Shown here piece after piece: positions 43,277 to 52,687 of a stretch of 64,000 nucleotides of DNA. Source of the DNA: Chryseobacterium oryctis (GTDB lineage: Bacteria; Bacteroidota; Bacteroidia; Flavobacteriales; Weeksellaceae). A program made the translations under genes and the position numbers. Location of the stretch: contig NZ_JAPDHV010000005.1 in the NCBI RefSeq assembly GCF_025971925.1, positions 186,001-250,000 of the forward strand, in the 5' to 3' direction. The notes under the pieces were generated by a model. That model was not told the DNA's origin and searched no databases. It saw nothing but the letters and a program-made list of their open reading frames with translations. Numbering within the stretch: position 1 is the first letter of the stretch; every line of letters begins with the position of its first letter.

Positions 43277-43951
43277 TTATTTTTTACTTAAAGCCTCATC
43301 ATATCTTTTGCTAATTTCCTTCCAGTTGGTAACGTTCCAGATTGCAGTAAGATAATCTGCTCTTTTGTTCTGATATTTTAAGTAATAAGCATGTTCCCAT
43401 ACATCAATTCCGAAAATCGGAGTTCCTTTTTCCTCTACTACATCCATCAACGGATTATCCTGATTCGGTGTTGAAGAAACAAATAATTTCCCGTTATTGT
43501 CAACTGAAAGCCAAGCCCATCCAGAGCCAAAACGGTCTGCTCCGGCTTTACTCATTTTTTCTTTAAAAGCTTCCATACTTCCAAAAGCATCGTTAATGGC
43601 TTTTGCTAATTTTGCAGATGGCTGTGTATTTTTTTCAGGTGTAAGAACTGTCCAAAATAATTCATGATTGTAATGCCCTCCTGCATTATTTCTTACAGCG
43701 GGACTTAGTTTGGAAACATTCGACAATATTTGAAATAATGTTTCTTTTTCCTGTGGAGTTCCTGCAATTGCCTTATTCAGATTATTCACGTATGCTGCTG
43801 CGTGCTTAGAATAATGAATTTCCATTGTTTGGGCATCAATATTTCCTTCTAATGCATTATAAGCGTATGGCAAAGGAGTTTGTTTAAATTGTGCAAAAGC
43901 AAACTGTGCTGCAAATACTGCACTCAAAGCTGCTATCTTTAAAATTTTCAT
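43277..43951 (-). CDS. Secreted Fe/Mn superoxide dismutase
   Basis: 224 aa with a Sec signal ([20 protein letters not shown]), so a periplasmic or outer enzyme, unlike the usual cytoplasmic SodA/B. Metal ligands are His46 (EIHYSKH), His96 ([10 protein letters not shown]), Asp183 and His187 ([13 protein letters not shown]). The GGHYNH form is typical of Mn-type enzymes. It converts superoxide to peroxide and oxygen. The location among copper and Sco genes suggests protection against copper-driven oxidative stress. Confidence 0.93.
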   Translation of the reverse strand: MKILKIAALSAVFAAQFAFAQFKQTPLPYAYNALEGNIDAQTMEIHYSKHAAAYVNNLNKAIAGTPQEKETLFQILSNVSKLSPAVRNNAGGHYNHELFWTVLTPEKNTQPSAKLAKAINDAFGSMEAFKEKMSKAGADRFGSGWAWLSVDNNGKLFVSSTPNQDNPLMDVVEEKGTPIFGIDVWEHAYYLKYQNKRADYLTAIWNVTNWKEISKRYDEALSKK

Positions 43952-43977
43952 ACCTTTTATTTTATGTTAAACAATAT

Positions 43978-44655
43978 TTATTTTAATAATTTCCTGATAT
44001 CTTCAATAAGTATTTCTCTATCAGGATGGTATTTTCCTGTAAGTTTTGGAGTTTTCCCTTCAGGATCTTCATAGTTTAATCCCGAATAATAAAGAATAGG
44101 CATATTATCTTTATTATAACGACAACGAATATTTCCTTCTTTATCAACCAACGCAATCATTCCGCTATGATTAAGGCTTTCACCTTCATCTTCTTTATCT
44201 CCGACATATATATCAAACTGGTCTGCAATTTCACCAACATATCCTCTGTCACCCGTTAAAAAATGCCAGTTTGGAGATTTTGCACCAATTCTTTTTGCAT
44301 GTTCTTTCAACGATTCGGGAGTGTCATTTTCAGGATCAATACTTATGGAGATTATTCCAAAATCAGGATTATTGATTTCATCCTCAATATGCCTCATATT
44401 AGTATTCATTACTGGACAAATCGTAGGACAGCGACTGAAGAAAAACTCTACAAGATACACTTTGCCGAGCATATCTTTATTGGTGATTTTTTTATTATTC
44501 TGATCCGTAAGCTCAAAATTCGGAACCTTCATTACAGTATAAAGGCTTTTTTTGAAATATGCCATTCCCACGCCAATGCTCAGAAAAAGTAAAGCAATAA
44601 TCACAACAGGAGTAATCACTTTACTTTTTGAGCTTTGTTTTTTATTTTTTGGCAT
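43978..44655 (-). CDS. SCO1/SenC family copper chaperone
   Basis: 225 aa from the ATG at 44655; a longer form from 44682 would overlap the YHS gene by 41 bp. One N-terminal anchor (VITPVVIIALLFLSIGVGMAYF) is followed by a thioredoxin-like fold with FFSRCPTICPVMNTNM, the CxxxC copper site, and the His in LNHSGMIALVD. Sco proteins deliver copper to the CuA site of cytochrome oxidase or act as thiol reductants. It overlaps the YHS gene by 14 bp. Confidence 0.9.
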   Translation of the reverse strand: MPKNKKQSSKSKVITPVVIIALLFLSIGVGMAYFKKSLYTVMKVPNFELTDQNNKKITNKDMLGKVYLVEFFFSRCPTICPVMNTNMRHIEDEINNPDFGIISISIDPENDTPESLKEHAKRIGAKSPNWHFLTGDRGYVGEIADQFDIYVGDKEDEGESLNHSGMIALVDKEGNIRCRYNKDNMPILYYSGLNYEDPEGKTPKLTGKYHPDREILIEDIRKLLK

Positions 44656-44917
44656 ATTTTTCAGGATTTTTTTTGAACTCATCCTTACAATAAGTACTGC
44701 AAAAACCGTACGTTTTATTTTTATAGACTGCCGTATCTTTCATATCATCTTCCGTTTTCATATTACAGATAGGGTCTATTGCGTTAACAAATTTTGGGCT
44801 TTTGGTATTTGACTTTACAGTAGTTTTTGTCTTTTTTTGCTTTACTTTAGGTGTTTCCTGAGCACAAGCCATTATTGAAACAGACAATAATGCTGTTAAG
44901 ATAATTTTTGATTTCAT
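44642..44917 (-). CDS. YHS domain lipoprotein
   Basis: 91 aa with signal and lipobox (LSVSIMACAQ). The YHS domain (about residues 46-88) is FVNAIDPICNMKTEDD, TYGFCSTYCKDEFKKNPEKY, giving Cys at IC, FC and YC. YHS domains bind metals, often beside copper proteins. It is the second gene of the series after paralogue B and overlaps Sco. Confidence 0.88.
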   Translation of the reverse strand: MKSKIILTALLSVSIMACAQETPKVKQKKTKTTVKSNTKSPKFVNAIDPICNMKTEDDMKDTAVYKNKTYGFCSTYCKDEFKKNPEKYAKK

Positions 44918-45122
44918 TTTAATTTACAAGTTTAAAGATATTATTATAATAGAAAGTTGATTTTAGTCAATATCTATACATATTAACTAATTCATCGCAA
45001 TATATACAATTCTTATTCTACATTCTAAACTTCTTACTTAGTAAAAAGTCCTAATATTGAATAATAGAATATAAAATAATGCCAAGATTAATTTAACTAA
45101 ATATTTAGTTAACAAATAATAA

Positions 45123-45482
45123 TTAAGCTAAAGGAGGATGAAATATCCTGGAGAAAAATTCTGATGTATGAAAATCTATAAATTCTGAATGAAGATTTTT
45201 TACAACATCAAAAGATTTATTATTTAAAAAAGAAAGAATATCGTTCGATAAAAAAACATCTAATCCTGTAATTTTTACCGTCTGATTATTGTTAGATTGT
45301 TTTTCGGTTTTTGCCAGCTCTTTTCCAACATAGCATTTTCCTTTACAGGTAGACTGAGGAATGTTTCTGTTTTCACAAAGGTTTTTTACAATATAATCAT
45401 AATTAATTACATAATTAACTAATGGCAAAACCGGACGTAATGCTATTGTAAATATGATAAATATGGAAACGAAAAACTTCAA
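45123..45482 (-). CDS. Small CKGKCY-motif membrane protein (paralogue B)
   Basis: 119 aa, same plan as the protein at 42901: membrane segment (FVSIFIIFTIALRPVLPLVNYV), YDYIVKNLCENRNIPQSTCK with GKCYVGKELA, then a variable middle and the end SRIFHPPLA. The two are clearly related. It stands about 200 bp upstream of the YHS gene. The conserved Cys residues suggest metal or thiol chemistry at the periplasmic face. Confidence 0.7.
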   Translation of the reverse strand: MKFFVSIFIIFTIALRPVLPLVNYVINYDYIVKNLCENRNIPQSTCKGKCYVGKELAKTEKQSNNNQTVKITGLDVFLSNDILSFLNNKSFDVVKNLHSEFIDFHTSEFFSRIFHPPLA

Positions 45483-45576
45483 TTGTTAAATTCCTATACT
45501 ACAAATATACTACTCAAATTGCTTTTATAATCCGTTTATGATGAAAGTCATTGATATTTTTAAGTTGATAAAAATA

Positions 45577-45607
45577 AAACCTCCGTCAAATCTTTAACGG
45601 AGGTTTT
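45577..45607 (-). terminator. Terminator of the fur-zntA operon
   Basis: Arms AAAACCTCCGT (45577-45587) and ACGGAGGTTTT (45597-45607), T-rich on the minus side. Confidence 0.85.
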
Positions 45608-45631
45608 ACCTATAAATGAGATAGATTTATT

Positions 45632-47581
45632 TTAGTTAAATTTCATTTTCTGAATTCGCACTGCATTCAGAATAGCCAATAAAGCTACACCCACATCTGC
45701 GAAAACCGCCTCCCACATTGTTGCTAAACCTCCTGCTCCGAGAATTAAAACCACTGCTTTTACAATGAATGCTAAAGCTATATTTTGCCAGACTATTTTC
45801 TTCGTTTGTTTCCCAATATTAATTGCCATCGGAATTTTACTCGGCATATCATCCTGAATAACAACATCCGCAGTTTCTATTGTAGCATCACTTCCCAATC
45901 CTCCCATCGCAATTCCTACATCACTGAGCGCAACAACAGGTGCATCATTTACTCCATCTCCCACAAAAGCAACAGTTTGATTTTTTGCTTTAATATCTTT
46001 TACCTTATTAACTTTATCTTCAGGAAGCAAATCTCCATAAGCATTTTCAATTCCTAATGCATCTGCAACATATTGCACAACTGACGCTTTATCCCCACTT
46101 AACATGGTGGTTTTTACATTCAATGATTTCAATTTATTAATGGTTGATTGTGCATCAGCCTTTATAGAATCTGCAATTGTGAGATAGCCGACAAATTTTT
46201 GGTCATAAGCTACAGCTATTAATGTGTAAACAATATTTTCAGGTCTAATATCACAATTGATATTGAATCTATCCATCAATTTAAAATTTCCAACTAATAT
46301 TTCTTTCCCTTTAATATTTGCTTTTAACCCATGTCCTGCAATTTCTTCAACATTATCTAACTGAATATTGTTATCTACTTCTCCGACAAAATCATGAATT
46401 GCAGTTGCAACAGGATGAGAACTCTTACTCTCCAAAGCATTAACCCATTTTAAAATTTCATTCTTATCAAATTCTGATTTGAAATTAACCTCCTGAACCT
46501 TGAAAACACCTTCTGTCATTGTTCCGGTTTTATCCATCACAACATTTTGGATATTGGCCAAACTATCTAAAAAGTTACTTCCTTTGAATAAAATTCCGTT
46601 TCGACTTCCCGATCCAATTCCCCCAAAATACCCTAAAGGAATAGAAATTACCAAAGCACAAGGACAAGAAATAACCAAGAAAACCAAAGCTCTATACAAC
46701 CAATCTCTAAACTGATATTCTTCAACGAAAAAATACGGTAAAAATGTAATTCCTATTGCCAAAAAAACTACAATCGGAGTATAAACTTTAGCAAATTTTC
46801 GGATAAAAAGTTCTGTCGGAGCTTTTTGAGAAGTAGCATTCTGAACAAGTTCCAATATTTTACTCAACTTACTGTCTTCATAAGCTGTTGTAACTTTCAC
46901 CTCACTTAAGGTATTCAAATTAATCATACCGGCTAAAATCGTTTCTCCTTTTGTTTTAGTATCCGGTTTACTTTCCCCTGTTAATGCAGAAGTATTAAAA
47001 GATGCCTTTTCAGATAACAATTCTCCGTCTAAACCTAGTTTTTCACCCGATTTTAATTGAATTATTTCACCAATTTTTACAAATTCAGCTTTTACAATTA
47101 CCGGTTTTCCGCCTTTTATAACAGTCACCTCATCGGGACGCTGGTCGAGTAAAGATTTGATATTATTTTTAGCTTTTGTAACTGCCATCGCCTGAAAAAC
47201 TTCACCTACAGAATAGAAAAGCATTACTGCAACACCTTCAGGATATTCTCCAATCGCAAAAGCTCCAACAGTAGCTATTCCCATCAAGAAAAATTCGGAA
47301 AAAACATCTCCTTTTGTAATGCTTTCATAAGCATCTTTCAAAACTGGCAATCCGACAGGGATATAAGCTATTAAATACCAAACAAGACGGACCCAACCAT
47401 TGAACCAATTGGTTTTTAAATAATTATCTAAAACAACTCCTACAAGTAATAAAACAAAGGAAACAATCGCAGGAAGAAACATCCTGAATATAGATTTATC
47501 TCCCGTATCATGCGCATGATCATGACCTTCATGATTGTGATTTTGCTCTTTTTTTGGCTTTGAACTGCAACATTCTTCCAT
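45632..47581 (-). CDS. zntA: Zinc/cadmium P-type ATPase (P1B-2)
   Basis: 649 aa. The N-terminus is short and metal-binding (MEECCSS and a His-rich HNHEGHDHAHD) and lacks an HMA domain. Core motifs are TGES (201-204), CPC (306-308) in the sixth helix and DKTGT with phosphorylated Asp350. The last helices contain KAVVLILGAGG and ADVGVALLAILNAVRI, whose Lys and Asp mark Zn/Cd/Pb exporters, not Cu ATPases. The gene is 45 bp after a Fur-family gene, so metal-responsive expression is likely. Confidence 0.9.
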   Translation of the reverse strand: MEECCSSKPKKEQNHNHEGHDHAHDTGDKSIFRMFLPAIVSFVLLLVGVVLDNYLKTNWFNGWVRLVWYLIAYIPVGLPVLKDAYESITKGDVFSEFFLMGIATVGAFAIGEYPEGVAVMLFYSVGEVFQAMAVTKAKNNIKSLLDQRPDEVTVIKGGKPVIVKAEFVKIGEIIQLKSGEKLGLDGELLSEKASFNTSALTGESKPDTKTKGETILAGMINLNTLSEVKVTTAYEDSKLSKILELVQNATSQKAPTELFIRKFAKVYTPIVVFLAIGITFLPYFFVEEYQFRDWLYRALVFLVISCPCALVISIPLGYFGGIGSGSRNGILFKGSNFLDSLANIQNVVMDKTGTMTEGVFKVQEVNFKSEFDKNEILKWVNALESKSSHPVATAIHDFVGEVDNNIQLDNVEEIAGHGLKANIKGKEILVGNFKLMDRFNINCDIRPENIVYTLIAVAYDQKFVGYLTIADSIKADAQSTINKLKSLNVKTTMLSGDKASVVQYVADALGIENAYGDLLPEDKVNKVKDIKAKNQTVAFVGDGVNDAPVVALSDVGIAMGGLGSDATIETADVVIQDDMPSKIPMAINIGKQTKKIVWQNIALAFIVKAVVLILGAGGLATMWEAVFADVGVALLAILNAVRIQKMKFN

Positions 47582-47626
47582 AACTTAAAAATTTTAACCA
47601 AATTTAAGTTTAAATGGAATGCAACA

Positions 47627-48046
47627 CTATTGCATACTTTCCAGACAATTTTCGCAAATACCTTTGGCAAAAAGTCTTATTTCATCTATTCGGAAATTTG
47701 TCTGAATATTTTCTGGGAAAGAAATATCTTCTTTACAAGTTGTTTGTTTGCAAATTTTACAATAAAAATGAAGATGCCAATCTTTGTGAGTGGTTTCATC
47801 ACAACCATCATGGCAAAGTTTATATTTTGTAGTTGTATTCTCCTGAATACTGTGAACGATTCCTTTTTCTTCAAAAGTTTTTAACGTTCTGTAAATTGTT
47901 GTTCTGTCTGCATTTTCAAAATGATTTTCGATTTCAGACAACGACAAAGCTGCTTCCTGAGAACTTAGAAAATCATACACCAAAATCCTCATGCTGGTAG
48001 GTTTTGTGTTTTTATTGATAAGTTTATTTTCTATTTCTGTTTTCAT
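47627..48046 (-). CDS. Fur family transcriptional repressor
   Basis: 139 aa. The N-terminal winged helix is LSEIENHFENADRTTIYRTL KTFEEKGIV in form, then the metal-binding dimer domain HLHFYCKICKQTTC and ICENC, giving the structural Cys4 site. It may sense zinc, iron or peroxide (Zur/Fur/PerR). Zinc sensing is suggested only by the downstream exporter, which would be an unusual regulatory logic because Zur normally controls uptake. It is the first gene of a two-gene operon. Confidence 0.9.
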   Translation of the reverse strand: MKTEIENKLINKNTKPTSMRILVYDFLSSQEAALSLSEIENHFENADRTTIYRTLKTFEEKGIVHSIQENTTTKYKLCHDGCDETTHKDWHLHFYCKICKQTTCKEDISFPENIQTNFRIDEIRLFAKGICENCLESMQ

Positions 48047-48060
48047 ATTCTCAGATTCTA

Positions 48061-48086
48061 AGTAAAATATTTCTTACTCAAAGTTA
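48061..48086 (-). promoter_or_regulatory. fur promoter with inverted-repeat operator
   Basis: Minus-strand TAACTTTG (48079-48086) is the -7 box. Directly downstream, AGTAA (48061-48065) and TTACT (48074-48078) form an 18-bp imperfect palindrome at the predicted transcription start, a good place for autorepression. Confidence 0.5.
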
Positions 48087-48123
48087 GGTATTCTAATATA
48101 TTTTATTGTTGACTTATCTTAAT

Positions 48124-48153
48124 AAAAAAAGCCATTACAAAAATGCAATGACT
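48124..48153 (-). terminator. Terminator of the SusC/SusD operon
   Basis: Arms AGCCATT (48130-48136) and AATGACT (48147-48153), one G-U pair, T7 on the minus side. Confidence 0.75.
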
Positions 48154-48180
48154 CTCTTTCTATGGAATTTAAAAACTATA

Positions 48181-49674
48181 TTACAAATTTGGGTTATTCT
48201 CAATCTCCTTTTGTGGAATGGAGAATAAATAATAGTTGGAATTAGGAGTGAAAGAAGACTGATCAGGAAAGGCAAAAATGGTATGACCTCTTCCGTTTAC
48301 GCTTTTCACTGTTCCGTTAGGAGTTGTAATTTGCACCTGAATTGCTGTTCCATCAGGATTTGTAAATGGCTTTCTCTCTACCTTTCCCTGTGTTCTTATA
48401 ATGTCGGACAAAGAAAAACCTTCTCCAAACAATTCTTTTCTTCTCTCAATTAAAACTTCTTTAATGACAGCATCCTGAGCTAAAGAACCTGCATAAACAT
48501 TAGCATTTCTCGCAGATTTTAATTGATTTAGTACAGCAACAGCATTTGAAGTATTTCCTAATCTTGCTTCTGCTTCCGCTTCAATGAGATACATTTCGGC
48601 AGCTCTCATGTACACAATATCGGCAATTAAATTAGCTTTAAACTTAAACTTAGCATATCTCAAAAGCCCTTCTCTTCCTGGAAGTCCGTCCCATGAAAAT
48701 AATGAGTAACGGATATCATTGGTATCAAACAAATCTTTAAAATATGGGTCTGCCATAAAGCTATAATAATAGCTACCCGATGAAGAAACATCTAAATAAT
48801 GAAAAGCATAGCTTTCACTAGATTGTTCCTGAGTTTGTCCGTGCCCCCAAATCCACTCTCCGTTATTAATATCATTGAATCCTTCTTTATATTTTTCAGG
48901 AGCCATTAATGGATATCCTGCTCTGGCAACTTTTGCCGCTTCTGCCGCTTTGCTCCATTCTCCTGTATTTAGGTACGTTCTCGCCAGCAATCCGTTAACG
49001 ACAGCTTTATCTATTTTATCTTTATTATTTCGGGTATAATTTTGAAGTAGCTGATTGGCATCTGTTAAGTCACTTTTAATTAAATTATAAATTTCTTCCA
49101 AACTTGCTCTTTTTTTCGGAAGAGAATTAGTGGTTGTAGGCTCTGTATAAATAGGTGCCGTTAAAGCTGTTTTATCTTTCAAATAACTAAACTGATAGAA
49201 ACTCGCTAAATTCAGATAACAAAATGCTCGAAGTGTTTTTGCCTGACCTTTAACTTGATTTTTCTTTTCCTGACTTCCTTCCGCTCCATCAATTTTAGCA
49301 ATAACATTATTCATATTATTAATTGTGAAATATAACAAACTCCAAATAAAAGAAGCTCGACTACTTGTATTATTACTCAAATCGGAAAATGTGTAGGCCG
49401 TAGCAAAACCATATTTATTGGTTAAAACCGCCACATCGCTTCCCATTGCATCACTTGCTCTCAATACTGTAGAATAACCTATGTTGGCATATGTGGTTCC
49501 GTCATCATTAAATTTAGCCCAAGTTCCGTTAATAACAGTTTCTGCATTATCTGCTGTTTTAAAAACCTCAGCTTCATTCGCCTGATTGGTTGGCGCTGTC
49601 TCTAAATCACGTTCACAACTTAACAATGAAAATGCAGAGATTATCGCAAAAGATATATATTTTAATTTTTTCAT
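48181..49674 (-). CDS. RagB/SusD family nutrient-binding lipoprotein
   Basis: 497 aa with lipobox LLSC (Cys19). SusD features are the N-terminal AETVINGTWAKFND region, TPR-type helices (GQAKTLRAFCYLNLASFYQF, VVNGLLARTYLNTGEWSKAA) and the C-terminal ADIVYMRAAEMYLIEAEAEA and LIERRKELFGEG motifs. It caps the SusC barrel downstream of the same riboswitch and captures substrate at the cell surface. The substrate is not visible from sequence. Confidence 0.95.
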   Translation of the reverse strand: MKKLKYISFAIISAFSLLSCERDLETAPTNQANEAEVFKTADNAETVINGTWAKFNDDGTTYANIGYSTVLRASDAMGSDVAVLTNKYGFATAYTFSDLSNNTSSRASFIWSLLYFTINNMNNVIAKIDGAEGSQEKKNQVKGQAKTLRAFCYLNLASFYQFSYLKDKTALTAPIYTEPTTTNSLPKKRASLEEIYNLIKSDLTDANQLLQNYTRNNKDKIDKAVVNGLLARTYLNTGEWSKAAEAAKVARAGYPLMAPEKYKEGFNDINNGEWIWGHGQTQEQSSESYAFHYLDVSSSGSYYYSFMADPYFKDLFDTNDIRYSLFSWDGLPGREGLLRYAKFKFKANLIADIVYMRAAEMYLIEAEAEARLGNTSNAVAVLNQLKSARNANVYAGSLAQDAVIKEVLIERRKELFGEGFSLSDIIRTQGKVERKPFTNPDGTAIQVQITTPNGTVKSVNGRGHTIFAFPDQSSFTPNSNYYLFSIPQKEIENNPNL

Positions 49675-49692
49675 TTTTTAATTTTAAAAAGG

Positions 49693-52614
49693 TTAAAGAG
49701 TTGCCTGAAGGCCAAATGTTACTGTTCTCATTGCTGGATATCTGTAATATGTAGTTCCATCTAAAGTTTGCTCAGGATCCATTCCTTTGTGTTTGTAGAA
49801 TGTTAACAGATTTTCTCCCTGAACATAAATTCTGAACTTTTTCAATCCTAATTTTGCAAAATAATCTGATGGAAGTGTATAACCTATACTCAAATTTTTC
49901 AATCTTGCATAAGTAGCAGAATATAAAAATCTTGAAGACGTTGATGTCCAGTTATTCGTAGTTGTGCTTAAAGCTGGTACATCTGTATTCGGATTTTCTG
50001 GTGTCCAACGATTAAGTATTTCCGCGCTCCAAGCTCTTCCTGCTAAATTCCCGTTTGACATGATGGTTGTATAATCATTATCAAGAACTTTGCCTCCTAA
50101 TCTAAATGTCAATAAACCTGACAGGTCAAAATTCTTATAACGAATGCTTGTACTTACCCCTCCAATTAATTTAGGAAGTGATGAACCCTGAATTTCTCTT
50201 GTTGCTTTAGCGTATTCGGAAGTAGTTCCTTCTACCGTTTGTCCGTTAGTGTCAGTTGTAATGGTTTTCCAAAGTGGTTTCCCGTTACTAGGATCTACAC
50301 CAACCCAAGTCGGAATATAAAAATCATATACAGAACCACCTACAGTCAAAAGTTTTGTTCCGCTAATAATAGATCCTTGCGGAAGTTTGGTAATTTTATT
50401 TTTTAAAGTACTCAAATTCACATCCACATTCCATTCAAAATTATCGTTTCTAACAGGAGTTGTAAATAATGAAAACTCAAAACCTGTATTTTGCAATGTT
50501 CCAACATTAGCCTGATATCCTGTAAACCCTAAAGAAGGAGCCAATGGCTTTTCAAAAAGCAAATCTTTACTTTGACGTTTAAAATATTCTATATTTCCTT
50601 TAATTCTGTTATTGAGAATTGCAAATTCTAATCCTACATTAAGGTTAAGATTGGTTTCCCACTTCAAATCTGGTGTTGGTAGTTTGCTTGCTACTGTTCC
50701 TGGTTCTCCTAAATTATTATAAAATCTGTATAAACTTTGATATGCATAATACGTTGAAAGTTTATCATTTCCTTGTCCTCCATAACTTGCACGAAGAGTT
50801 AACTGATTAAATGTATTTAGATTTTTAATAAAATCTTCATTTGATAATTTCCAAGAACCTCCTACTGACCAAAAAATTCCCCATCTGTTTTCTGGTGAAA
50901 ATCTTGAAGACGCATCCGCTCTTACCGATCCTGAAACGAAATATTTATTCTGATAATCATACTCTACTTTTCCTAAGAAACTTAGCAATCCCAGCTTATC
51001 ACTATATCCACTGAAACTCCCTAATAAAGCAGCTGCATTCGGTTCATAATAATAAGGAAGTGAAAACTGGCTTCTTGACCCAGAAATTGTCTGGTATTCA
51101 TAATGATAAAATTCCTGCCCACCTAAAAGGTTGATATGATGTTGTCCAAATTTTTTATCATAGGTAAGAATATTACTTGTGGTATAAGAAAGCGTTCTTG
51201 AATTTGATTTATTTACAGAACCTCCTATCTCAGTACCCTGTCCTAATAACGGATTGGTATAGTAATGACCATTATAATTCACCAAATCAGCTGAGAAACT
51301 TGACTTAAACTTTAACTCAGGTAAGAATGTAAAATCCAAAAATCCTTTTCCCGAAAAATTGTCTTCTCTGTTTTCATTTTTGTCTAAAGGCAAAGTCGCT
51401 GCTAAATTATCATTTTGAAAAGCACTTGTTGGTCTGTACTTTCCGAAATCAAATATTTTCTCTCCATTTGCATCTAATCTGTACGTTCCATCTGGATTTC
51501 TTTCATAATATGGATAGAACGAAGGAATAGCTCTTGTTACGAAAATAATATTTCCGCTACTGGAATCTGAAGATTGTGGAGCTAATTGTATACTATTCGT
51601 ATAGCTAAGATTTGCTCCTACATTCAGCCATCTTTTAACCTCCGAATTTAATTTTAATCTCGTACTGTATTTTCTGAACCCAGATTCTATGGCAATTCCT
51701 TTATCATCCAGATATCCTAGAGAAAAATAATAATTACTCTTTTCATTTCCTCCACTAAAATCTAAGTCAACCTGATTTCTAGAAGCAACACGCTGAAGGA
51801 CATCTGCCCAATTATCATTCCATAAAGCCTTGGCTCCTGGTAATAATTTACCATCAGTTCCTACAGGTTTTGCATAATTTGCTCCATAAGGATTAATTCC
51901 CAGAGCATTCACAAGACCATCTGTTGCCATTTGCGCAGCCTGTTGCGGAGCAATTTTATTAGCAACATATCCGTTTCTTAAAGCCTCCCAATACAGCTCA
52001 AAATATTGATCTGTATCCACCTGAGCATAATCTTTTACCGCTCTTGAAGAAAATCCCTGACTAACATTAAAGTTTATTCTTGATTCTCCTTTTTTACCTG
52101 ATTTAGTAGTAATAATTATGACTCCGTTCGCACCTCTTGAACCATACAAGGCACTTGCTGAGGCATCTTTCAAGACACTTATAGATTCAATATCGTTTGG
52201 ACTGATTGTGTTGATATTACCATCAAACGGAATTCCATCTACTACATATAAAGGATCACTTGAAGCACTCACCGAACCAATACCACGAATACGAACCGAA
52301 GCTACAGAACCAGGTTGCCCCGATGAACTTACCGCCTGAAGCCCGGGAACCTGACCTTCTAAAGCTTTTGTAATGTTTGTAACCGGCCTATTATTAATTT
52401 TTTCATTGGAAATTGTTGAAACAGAGCCTGTATAACTTGTTTTCTTTGCTTTTCCATACGCTACAACCACAACTTCATCAATATCTTTTTCGCGAAGTGT
52501 ATCTTTTTTTACTTCCTGACCATTTACTGTAATAATCCCCAAGAAAAAAACAGCTACCGTTGGAACCAGAATTTTAGAATTAAAAATATTTTTGTTAACC
52601 ATAATCAATTTCAT
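49693..52614 (-). CDS. SusC/RagA family TonB-linked outer-membrane protein
   Basis: 973 aa (the start may be the second Met at 52602). A signal peptide is followed directly by a short TonB-box-like region (DIDEVVVVAYGKAKKTSYTG) and the plug (GSVSTISNEKINNRPVTNIT, VRIRGIGSVSASSDPLYVVD, DIESISVLKDASASALYGSR). The usual N-terminal carboxypeptidase-like domain is missing. The barrel ends TVTFGLQATL. With the SusD partner it forms a TonB-driven importer. A SAM-I riboswitch with a terminator lies in its leader, so its substrate is probably linked to methionine or sulfur. Confidence 0.95.
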   Translation of the reverse strand: MKLIMVNKNIFNSKILVPTVAVFFLGIITVNGQEVKKDTLREKDIDEVVVVAYGKAKKTSYTGSVSTISNEKINNRPVTNITKALEGQVPGLQAVSSSGQPGSVASVRIRGIGSVSASSDPLYVVDGIPFDGNINTISPNDIESISVLKDASASALYGSRGANGVIIITTKSGKKGESRINFNVSQGFSSRAVKDYAQVDTDQYFELYWEALRNGYVANKIAPQQAAQMATDGLVNALGINPYGANYAKPVGTDGKLLPGAKALWNDNWADVLQRVASRNQVDLDFSGGNEKSNYYFSLGYLDDKGIAIESGFRKYSTRLKLNSEVKRWLNVGANLSYTNSIQLAPQSSDSSSGNIIFVTRAIPSFYPYYERNPDGTYRLDANGEKIFDFGKYRPTSAFQNDNLAATLPLDKNENREDNFSGKGFLDFTFLPELKFKSSFSADLVNYNGHYYTNPLLGQGTEIGGSVNKSNSRTLSYTTSNILTYDKKFGQHHINLLGGQEFYHYEYQTISGSRSQFSLPYYYEPNAAALLGSFSGYSDKLGLLSFLGKVEYDYQNKYFVSGSVRADASSRFSPENRWGIFWSVGGSWKLSNEDFIKNLNTFNQLTLRASYGGQGNDKLSTYYAYQSLYRFYNNLGEPGTVASKLPTPDLKWETNLNLNVGLEFAILNNRIKGNIEYFKRQSKDLLFEKPLAPSLGFTGYQANVGTLQNTGFEFSLFTTPVRNDNFEWNVDVNLSTLKNKITKLPQGSIISGTKLLTVGGSVYDFYIPTWVGVDPSNGKPLWKTITTDTNGQTVEGTTSEYAKATREIQGSSLPKLIGGVSTSIRYKNFDLSGLLTFRLGGKVLDNDYTTIMSNGNLAGRAWSAEILNRWTPENPNTDVPALSTTTNNWTSTSSRFLYSATYARLKNLSIGYTLPSDYFAKLGLKKFRIYVQGENLLTFYKHKGMDPEQTLDGTTYYRYPAMRTVTFGLQATL

Positions 52615-52634
52615 TTTACATTAATTAAAATTTT

Positions 52635-52662
52635 ACCCTTTGCAGAAAAGACAGCAAAGGGT
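52635..52662 (-). terminator. Riboswitch expression platform terminator
   Basis: Arms ACCCTTTGC (52635-52643) and GCAAAGGGT (52654-52662), 9 bp, followed in the minus direction by AAAATTTTAATT. It lies between the SAM aptamer and the SusC start and could be controlled by it. Confidence 0.65.
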
Positions 52663-52687
52663 ATTCATAAGTATGATTAACCTAATT

